Positions 1 through 4,293 of a DNA stretch of 5,560 nt are shown in pieces; the first letter of the stretch is position 1; each line of letters opens with the position of its first letter. A program made the position numbers and the translations under genes. Source of the DNA: an uncultured Odoribacter sp. (GTDB lineage: Bacteria; Bacteroidota; Bacteroidia; Bacteroidales; Marinifilaceae); NCBI GenBank assembly GCA_900548135.1, contig URJC01000186.1, forward strand, positions 1 to 5,560, given 5' to 3'. The notes under the pieces were generated by a model, which was given only the letters and a program-made list of their open reading frames with translations, searched no databases and was not told the DNA's origin.

Positions 1-78
1 GATCCAGCCAACGCGATGAAAGGCCGCGACCTTCAAATTGAAGCCGCAGTAGAAAGTCTGATGAAAGAAGTGAAGTAA
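1..78 (+). CDS. C-terminal tail of a protein, possibly S41/tricorn-type peptidase (partial)
   Basis: The window opens inside a reading frame that runs from base 1 to a TAA at 76-78 and encodes 25 residues beginning DPANAMKGRDLQIEAAVE and ending in MKEVK. The pattern of a short turn followed by K-G-x-D-x-Q-(L/I)-E-x-A-V and an amphipathic C-terminal helix resembles, from memory, the end of S41-family (C-terminal processing or tricorn-like) peptidases of Bacteroidetes, where this helix follows the catalytic domain. No catalytic residue is in the window, so the assignment is only a suggestion. That the frame is a real gene end is supported by the strong palindromic terminator starting 14 bases after the stop codon. 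The gene converges on asnA. Confidence 0.45.
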   Translation, partial: DPANAMKGRDLQIEAAVESLMKEVK

Positions 79-91
79 TACAAAACTACTC

Positions 92-123
92 TATCCCCGT
101 AATTCTTAAGAATTACGGGGATA
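92..123. terminator. Perfect 32-bp palindrome, probable bidirectional terminator
   Basis: Positions 92-107 are the exact reverse complement of 108-123, with a CCCCG/CGGGG core near the outer ends and TTAA at the centre. As RNA it folds into a long hairpin with a minimal loop. On the plus strand it is followed by a T-rich stretch (ATTTTCATATTTATT), fitting termination of the upstream gene; on the minus strand it lies 38 bases beyond the asnA stop and is followed within a few bases by a short TTTT. Its place between two convergent gene ends makes a shared terminator the simplest reading. Confidence 0.8.
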
Positions 124-161
124 TTTTCATATTTATTATTATAATATTACCTTAAAGCATA

Positions 162-1199
162 TTAAAACAAAAATACTCCGGCTTTTTCACACGCTTCAAC
201 CACTGTAGAAGGCCATAATCCTGCCTGTACTTCTCCAATATGACATTTCTGCAGCAACAACATACACAAACGTGATTGTCCGATTCCACCTCCCATAGTT
301 TGCGGCAATTTTCCGTCCAACAGCAAGGAGTGGAAATACAACTCCTTTCTATCCTCTGCCCGGCGTATTTTCAATTGTCGTAACAAAGCTTCCCGATCCA
401 CACGGATCCCCATAGAAGAAACCTCGAAAGCCGATTCTAAAACCGGATTCCAGACAATAATATCTCCATTCAACCCAGTCAGACCATCCGTTGCAATAGT
501 CGACCAATCGTCATAATCCGGAGAACGGTCATCGTGAATAGAACCATCCCCCAAAGTTCCTCCTATTCCTCGGATAAACACAGCTCCATATTTTTTAGCC
601 ACAACAGTCTCCCGTTCTTTGGCCGACAAATCAGGATAACGCAAGCGCAACTCCTCAGCATGAACAAAGTGAATCTGGTCAGGTAAAAAAGGTTGCAATG
701 TCGGAAATTGTTCACTCAGTAAAAACTCTGTACGCTTCATAGCTGCAAAAATCCGTTCAACACACAATTTCAACCTTTCCGGAGTTCGCTCCTCCGGTGC
801 AATCACCTTTTCCCAATCCCATTGATCTACATAGATGGAATGTATATTATCGGTTATCTCATCCGGACGTAAAGCATTCATATCAGTATAAATTCCCATT
901 CCCACCTGAATATGATGCCGCCAAAGAGCATAACGTTTCCATTTGGCCAAAGACTGTACAATCTCTGCTCTTTCACCCTCCAATACCCGGGTATCAAAAC
1001 TGACAGGAGCTTCTGTTCCATTCAGGTTATCATTCAACCCTTTACCCGAAGGCACCACTATCGGAGCCGTGATCCTGCGCAATTTCAATTCAGCAGCCAA
1101 AGCCAACTGAAACGTATCTTTAATAAACTTAATGGCATGTTCTGTTTGCCAGACATCTAACTTGGAAGTGTAGTCCTTCGGTAAAATCAATTGTTTCAT
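162..1199 (-). CDS. asnA: Aspartate--ammonia ligase (ammonia-dependent asparagine synthetase A)
   Basis: This intact 345-residue protein makes L-asparagine from L-aspartate, ammonia and ATP, releasing AMP and pyrophosphate, in the cytoplasm. It matches the AsnA family along its whole length; E. coli AsnA has 330 residues, and the extra residues here are mainly at the two ends. AsnA shares its fold with class II aminoacyl-tRNA synthetases. Visible conserved blocks are LAKWKR (84-89), the TDMNALRPDE region (105-114), YVDQWDWE (123-130), PFLPDQIHFVH (170-180), GAVFIRGIGG (205-214), SPDYDDW (226-232), GLNGDIIVWNPVLE (242-255), SSMGIRVD (261-268) and the motif-3-like GGGIGQSR (303-310), followed by the QAGLWP element near the C-terminus. 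The ATG at 1199 is the first start after the leader terminator and matches the family N-terminus; there is no Shine-Dalgarno sequence, as is usual in Bacteroidetes. The gene appears monocistronic and is preceded by an asparagine-rich leader peptide and attenuator. Confidence 0.97.
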   Translation of the reverse strand: MKQLILPKDYTSKLDVWQTEHAIKFIKDTFQLALAAELKLRRITAPIVVPSGKGLNDNLNGTEAPVSFDTRVLEGERAEIVQSLAKWKRYALWRHHIQVGMGIYTDMNALRPDEITDNIHSIYVDQWDWEKVIAPEERTPERLKLCVERIFAAMKRTEFLLSEQFPTLQPFLPDQIHFVHAEELRLRYPDLSAKERETVVAKKYGAVFIRGIGGTLGDGSIHDDRSPDYDDWSTIATDGLTGLNGDIIVWNPVLESAFEVSSMGIRVDREALLRQLKIRRAEDRKELYFHSLLLDGKLPQTMGGGIGQSRLCMLLLQKCHIGEVQAGLWPSTVVEACEKAGVFLF

Positions 1200-1217
1200 G
1201 TGTGTATAGTTTAAAAT

Positions 1218-1250
1218 AAAAAAAAAAGCCTCCCGAAAACCGGAAGGCTT
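1218..1250 (-). terminator. Attenuator terminator in the asnA leader
   Basis: On the minus strand, AAGCCTTCCG (1250-1241) pairs with CGGGAGGCTT (1235-1226) to give a 10-bp, mostly GC stem with one G-U pair and a GTTTT loop. An uninterrupted run of ten T begins in the end of the stem (1227-1218). This is a canonical intrinsic terminator, yet it sits inside the leader of asnA, ending 18 bases before the start codon and oriented to stop transcription into asnA. No full-size gene ends just upstream on this strand; only the Asn-rich leader ORF does, 27 bases before. It is therefore best read as a conditional terminator rather than the end of another transcript. Confidence 0.92.
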
Positions 1251-1328
1251 ACTAATCCATTTCTATTCTTTACAGTACTAATAATACCTTCCCTCTTGCA
1301 ACCAATTATTATTGCAATTATTATTCAG
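1242..1328 (-). promoter_or_regulatory. Alternative RNA structures of the asnA attenuator (pause hairpin and antiterminator)
   Basis: Two mutually exclusive pairings can be drawn by eye on the minus-strand RNA. First, CUGAAUAAUA (1328-1319, codons 13-16) pairs with UAUUAUUAG (1286-1278, the two Tyr codons plus stop) with one bulged G, and UUGCAA (1317-1312) pairs inside it with UUGCAA (1301-1296); this would be the pause or anti-antiterminator hairpin. Second, GGAAGG (1292-1287, codons 25-26) is fully complementary to CCUUCC (1247-1242) in the 5' arm of the terminator and would act as antiterminator. A ribosome stalled on Asn codons 14-20 would block the first pairing but leave GGAAGG free, so asnA is read; a ribosome that reaches the stop codon covers GGAAGG, so the terminator forms. 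The antiterminator core is only 6 bp (7 with a U-G pair), and no energies were computed. Confidence 0.7.
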
Positions 1329-1364
1329 GTTGATATTATTATTCAATACTGCCATTTCTATCAT
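1278..1364 (-). CDS. Asparagine-rich leader peptide of asnA (attenuator ORF)
   Basis: On the minus strand, ATG at 1364-1362 opens a 28-codon frame ending in TAG at 1280-1278. Residues 8-20 are NNNINLNNNCNNN, so 10 of the 28 codons specify asparagine (nine AAT, one AAC); the end is WLQEGRYY. It lies 78 bases upstream of asnA, separated from it by an intrinsic terminator. A short ORF loaded with codons for the product of the next gene's enzyme is the hallmark of leader peptides in ribosome-mediated attenuation, as in the classical trp, his and thr operons. The likely role is to make the ribosome stall when charged Asn-tRNA is scarce; the peptide itself probably has no further function. An alternative start is Met4 (ATG at 1355), giving 25 residues and a longer untranslated leader. 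Without the structural context such a small ORF would be doubtful; with it, confidence is high. Confidence 0.87.
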   Translation of the reverse strand: MIEMAVLNNNINLNNNCNNNWLQEGRYY

Positions 1365-1375
1365 TTTCGTATTGG

Positions 1376-1406
1376 CAAAGGTAATATAAAAAAATAAAAT
1401 TCAAAA
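1376..1406 (-). promoter_or_regulatory. Bacteroidetes-type promoter for leader peptide and asnA
   Basis: On the minus strand, TACCTTTG (1383-1376) is an exact match to the Bacteroidetes -7 consensus TAnnTTTG, and TTTTG (1406-1402) supplies the -33 TTTG element with an 18-bp spacer, within the usual range. Transcription would begin roughly at 1372-1366, only a few bases before the leader ATG at 1364. The leader mRNA would thus have a very short 5' untranslated region if the first ATG is used. No other equally good promoter is seen between here and asnA. Confidence 0.75.
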
Positions 1407-1419
1407 TACCAGGAAACCA

Positions 1420-1441
1420 TTTTTCAGTATACCCTGAAAAA
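1420..1441. repeat. Inverted repeat in the divergent intergenic region, possible operator
   Basis: TTTTTCAG (1420-1427) and CTGAAAAA (1434-1441) are perfect inverted copies separated by six bases (TATACC). A 22-bp two-arm palindrome is a typical binding site for a dimeric repressor or activator. It lies 14 bases upstream of the -33 box of the asnA leader promoter and about 120 bases upstream of the metal-transporter start codon. It has no T-run and lies at no gene end, so it is not an obvious terminator. A metal-responsive regulator of the transporter is one possibility; I do not recognise the motif as a known Zur, Fur or MntR box. Confidence 0.4.
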
Positions 1442-1503
1442 CCCGGAGTTAGATAAAACCTACAGCAATTTACTATACAGGAAGAAGTTCCGAAAATTTT
1501 TCT

Positions 1504-1511
1504 TATCTTTA
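1504..1511 (+). promoter_or_regulatory. Possible -7 box for the metal-transporter operon
   Basis: TATCTTTA matches the Bacteroidetes -7 consensus TAnnTTTG at all but the last position and lies about 50 bases before the znuA-like start codon. No TTTG is found at the expected -33 distance, so the site is weak or depends on an activator. It is listed because the operon needs a promoter in this divergent region and nothing better is visible. Confidence 0.25.
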
Positions 1512-1561
1512 TCCACTTCAAATAAAATAAAACACAATATCAAACTATTTCTCCGGACACA

Positions 1562-2452
1562 ATGAACATCAAATATTTAACTCCATTCTTTATCATTGTC
1601 TATTTCTCATTCTGTTTGGCATCCTGCAAACAGAAATCTGGCAATCACCGGACAGTAAGTGTCAGTATACTTCCACAAAAGTATTTTGTGGAACGGATTG
1701 CAGGTGATTATTTACAAATCAATGTCATGATTCCTCCGGGTATGAATCCGGCAACCGCAGACTTGAGTACTGATCAGTTGAAAAAGCTTTACGACAGCGA
1801 TCTCTGTTTCACTATCGGTTACTTACCATTTGAACTTACCCATCTTTATCCAGTACTCGAAAACCGTAAAGATATTAAGGTAATCAATCACTCAGAAGGC
1901 CTGCACCTGCTAAATGGCAGTTGCAGGCATCAACACCATGGCGATCATAAACATGGAAGTATTGATCCTCACATCTGGTTGTCCCCGGCAAATGCCCGGC
2001 AAATGGCAACAACCATCTTTCAAATCTTAAGTGAGCACTATCCGGAACAAAAAGAAAGCTTTCATATCCATTATCAGGCATTATTACAAGACATCGACAC
2101 TGTCGCTCAAAAAGCACAACAAGTATTCAGTACTCCGCAAGAACGGGTATTTCTGATTTATCATCCCGCACTAACCTACTTTGCTGCAGATTATGGTCTG
2201 GAACAAATTTCCATCGAAGATGAAGGTAAAGAACCTAATCCGGCACACCTCAAGCAACTCATCGACCTGGCACGCGAAAAAAATATTCATATCATATTCA
2301 TTCAAAGTCAATTTGATGTAGATAATGCCAAATCTATCGCTAAGGAAATCAACGGGCAAATTATTCCCATTGATCCGCTGACTGAAGATTGGACCGGCGA
2401 GATGATGAAACTAATCAAGGTATTTGAAACTGTTGAACAATCAAACCATTAA
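1562..2452 (+). CDS. Metal ABC transporter substrate-binding lipoprotein (ZnuA/TroA family, cluster 9)
   Basis: This 296-residue protein would capture zinc or a similar divalent metal outside the inner membrane and pass it to the permease encoded downstream. A lipoprotein signal is clear: a hydrophobic stretch (residues 5-20) followed by the lipobox LASC with the lipidated Cys at 22. The SILPQKYFVERIAGD segment (36-49), the IPPG turn (57-60), DPHIWLSP (135-142), YHPALTYFA (200-208) and IDPL (270-273) are typical of the family. Three metal ligands can be placed at His137, His201 and Asp271. The first family ligand, usually His in a P-H-x-(Y/F)-E-P motif, is Ala64 here (NPATADLS). A His-rich loop, with five His between 121 and 132, lies just before DPH, as in many zinc binders. 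The ATG at 1562 gives a proper signal peptide. It is the first gene of a three-gene operon, 15 bases before the ATPase gene. Zinc is the likeliest substrate; manganese or iron cannot be excluded. Confidence 0.9.
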   Translation: MNIKYLTPFFIIVYFSFCLASCKQKSGNHRTVSVSILPQKYFVERIAGDYLQINVMIPPGMNPATADLSTDQLKKLYDSDLCFTIGYLPFELTHLYPVLENRKDIKVINHSEGLHLLNGSCRHQHHGDHKHGSIDPHIWLSPANARQMATTIFQILSEHYPEQKESFHIHYQALLQDIDTVAQKAQQVFSTPQERVFLIYHPALTYFAADYGLEQISIEDEGKEPNPAHLKQLIDLAREKNIHIIFIQSQFDVDNAKSIAKEINGQIIPIDPLTEDWTGEMMKLIKVFETVEQSNH

Positions 2453-2467
2453 AACCATCGCCCCTGT

Positions 2468-3205
2468 ATGTCCACCCTTATTACATTAAAAAATATTACC
2501 GCAGGGTATGACAACCAAACGGTATTACAAAATGTCAATCTTACCATCAATGAAGGGGACTTTATCGGAATTATCGGTCCCAACGGAGGCGGAAAAACAA
2601 CCTTATTGAAAATCATTCTGGGCTTGCTTAAACCTTTTAGCGGTGAAATGATCTATTCTGTTTCCCGTCAGAATCTTTTCGGTTATCTTCCGCAAAATAA
2701 TCGTTTTGACCAGCGTTTTCCGATCAATGTCACGGAAGTTGTTTTATCCGGTCTGATGTCTGAAAAAGGACTTTACAAATCCTACACCCGCCAAGAACGC
2801 CAAAAAGCTTGGGAAATTCTTGAAACTTACGGGATGGGAAATTATAAAAAAAGTCCCATAGGCGACCTGTCCGGAGGGCAAATGCAACGGGTATTCCTGT
2901 GCCGCGCCATCATTTCTAATCCCAGAATTTTGATTCTGGATGAACCTACAACTTATGTTGACAGTCATTTCGAACAAGAATTTTACACCATATTAGAAGA
3001 ACTCCACAAAACCCTGAGCATTATCATGGTCTCACACGATCTGGGAACTATCTGTTCATACGTTAAAACGATTGCTTGTGTAAACCGGGGTTTGCACTAT
3101 CATCAATCCAATCTGATCACTCCGGAACAATTACAGGCCTACAACTGTCCGATTGAATTAATCACCCACGGTAAAATACCTCACCGGGTCTTGGGTGAAC
3201 ACTGA
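2468..3205 (+). CDS. znuC: Metal ABC transporter ATP-binding protein (ZnuC-like)
   Basis: This 245-residue cytoplasmic ATPase powers import of zinc or a related metal by the transporter encoded with it. All ATP-binding-cassette elements are intact and in order: Walker A GPNGGGKTT (37-45), Q-loop YLPQ (73-76), signature LSGGQ (134-138), Walker B ILILDEP (154-160) and H-loop His190 in MVSHD. The D-loop TTYVD (161-165) and the C-terminal ELITHGKIPHRVL segment are typical of ZnuC-type rather than amino acid or drug transporters. The length fits the family. The gene begins 15 bases after the binding-protein gene and ends 65 bases before the permease, consistent with one transcript. Metal specificity is inferred from its neighbours. 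Confidence 0.93.
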   Translation: MSTLITLKNITAGYDNQTVLQNVNLTINEGDFIGIIGPNGGGKTTLLKIILGLLKPFSGEMIYSVSRQNLFGYLPQNNRFDQRFPINVTEVVLSGLMSEKGLYKSYTRQERQKAWEILETYGMGNYKKSPIGDLSGGQMQRVFLCRAIISNPRILILDEPTTYVDSHFEQEFYTILEELHKTLSIIMVSHDLGTICSYVKTIACVNRGLHYHQSNLITPEQLQAYNCPIELITHGKIPHRVLGEH

Positions 3206-3270
3206 AAACAGAAACAAGAAAACAACAGCCAGTAAACAATCCGGAACTATAATTTGTAACTTTAAACTCC

Positions 3271-4092
3271 ATGCTTGAATTATTAAAATACGATTTTTTC
3301 CAAAACGCCTTGATCAGTACGATTCTGATAGGAATCAGTTGCGGACTGGTCGGTACCTATATTGTCGCCAAACGGATGGTATTTATCAGTGGAGGAATCA
3401 CTCACGCTTCCTTTGGCGGCTTGGGCCTATCCTATTACCTCGGATCATCCCCCATGTTAGGAGCTACGGTATTTTCATTACTTTCAGCCTTAGGGATCCT
3501 GTTTTTATCAGAAAACAAAAAATTACGTGAAGATTCGTTAATCGGTATCTTCTGGTCAGCAGGTATGGCTATCGGTATATTATTTATTTACCTTACTCCC
3601 GGCTACGCACCTAACCTGATGTCCTACCTCTTTGGCAACATCCTCACTGTAACCCGCGAACAGATCATTCTGTCCGTTATCCTCTGCCTGTTGATCATTG
3701 CCTTTTTTGCCCGTTTCTATCGTCCGCTATTCTACATCGCTTTCGACAAAGAATACAGTAAAACCCACCACGTTCACGTTAACATCATCGACGTGGCTAT
3801 CAACATTATTATTGCTTTATGTATAGTGCTCTGCCTGAAACTGGCAGGTATTATTCTGGTTATTTCATACCTGACTATACCCCAGGCCATTGCAGGTATC
3901 CTTTATAAGAATTTCACCCAACAATTACTGGCATCAGCCCTCATCAGCACTATCGGCTCATAGGAGAGTGAGGATCTCTCTGCCCAATTAAACACGCCTT
4001 CAGGGGCAACTATCGTTATTTGTTTCCTGATCTTGTTCATCCTCGTATGGCTAATCCACAAAATCAGGACTCCTAAACCTAAAATTTTTTAA
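3271..4092 (+). pseudogene. znuB: Metal ABC transporter permease (ZnuB-like, ABC-3 family), interrupted by in-frame TAG
   Basis: The intact part is 230 residues from ATG 3271 to TAG 3961-3963 and shows the ABC-3 permease hallmarks: an N-terminal MLELLKYDFFQNAL segment, the conserved FISGGITHASFGG block (38-50), and hydrophobic segments at about 11-33, 62-80, 92-108, 131-147 and 172-212. Directly after the TAG the same frame continues for 42 codons to TAA at 4090-4092. It encodes LSAQLNTPSGAT, typical of the family's last loop, and a final membrane segment (TIVICFLILFILVWLI). Read through, the protein would be 273 positions long, the usual family size, so the stop is a lesion and not the natural end. 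Only about five codons around the stop (3961-3975) look unlike the family. The truncated product would lack the last membrane helix and probably fail. A sequencing error is as likely as a true mutation. It is the third gene of the metal-import operon. Confidence 0.85.
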
Positions 4093-4171
4093 ACTCAAAT
4101 TTTACAATTACCGGCTTCAAATCCATTAAACTTCCCTCCATCAGTATTTACATTAGTTTCTAAGTTAATGC

Positions 4172-4212
4172 CTTTTTCTCATACTTTCCTCAAAAAAAGA
4201 GAAAGAGTTTTT
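4172..4212 (+). terminator. Possible weak terminator after the metal-transporter operon
   Basis: CTTTTTCTC (4172-4180) can pair with GAGAAAGAG (4199-4207) to form a 9-bp stem with one G-U pair and an 18-base loop, followed by TTTTT (4208-4212). It lies about 80 bases past the end of the permease frame and before the next promoter. The stem is AT-rich and the loop long, so this is a tentative call; a shorter alternative hairpin inside the loop is also possible. Confidence 0.35.
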
Positions 4213-4222
4213 ATGATCTTAT

Positions 4223-4253
4223 TCTGTTTATCTCTTATCTTTTATTAGATTTG
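4223..4253 (+). promoter_or_regulatory. Bacteroidetes-type promoter for the dihydrolipoyl dehydrogenase gene
   Basis: TAGATTTG (4246-4253) matches the -7 consensus TAnnTTTG exactly. TCTG (4223-4226) is a one-mismatch -33 TTTG element with a 19-bp spacer. Transcription would start near 4260, leaving about 35 bases of A-rich untranslated leader before the ATG at 4294. This suggests lpd is transcribed separately from the metal-transporter operon. Confidence 0.7.
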
Positions 4254-4293
4254 CAACAGAAAATTTAAAACGTTTGAAATAAAACATTAAAAT

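Noticed and set aside
797..1160. Two plus-strand ORFs of 68 and 82 codons
   Set aside because: They lie wholly inside the antisense of asnA, which is conserved along its full length, and match no family.
1200..1380. T-box riboswitch for asparagine upstream of asnA
   Set aside because: No T-box consensus sequence or specifier-loop layout is seen; the Asn codons lie in a translated short ORF with start and stop, which explains the leader better.
1339..1521. 60-codon ORF on the minus strand upstream of asnA
   Set aside because: It crosses the asnA promoter in a different frame from the Asn-rich leader, shows no recognisable family, and has the composition of random AT-rich spacer.
3206..3270. 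Promoter-like TAACTTTA (3257-3264) in the ATPase-permease gap
   Set aside because: It lies only six bases before the permease ATG with no -33 element; the gap otherwise holds no hairpin or gene, so cotranscription is the better reading.
3961..3963. Programmed readthrough or recoding of the TAG in the permease
   Set aside because: The codons just after the stop do not fit the family, and the +1 frame meets TGA within a few codons, so neither readthrough nor frameshifting restores a normal protein; a local lesion or error is simpler.
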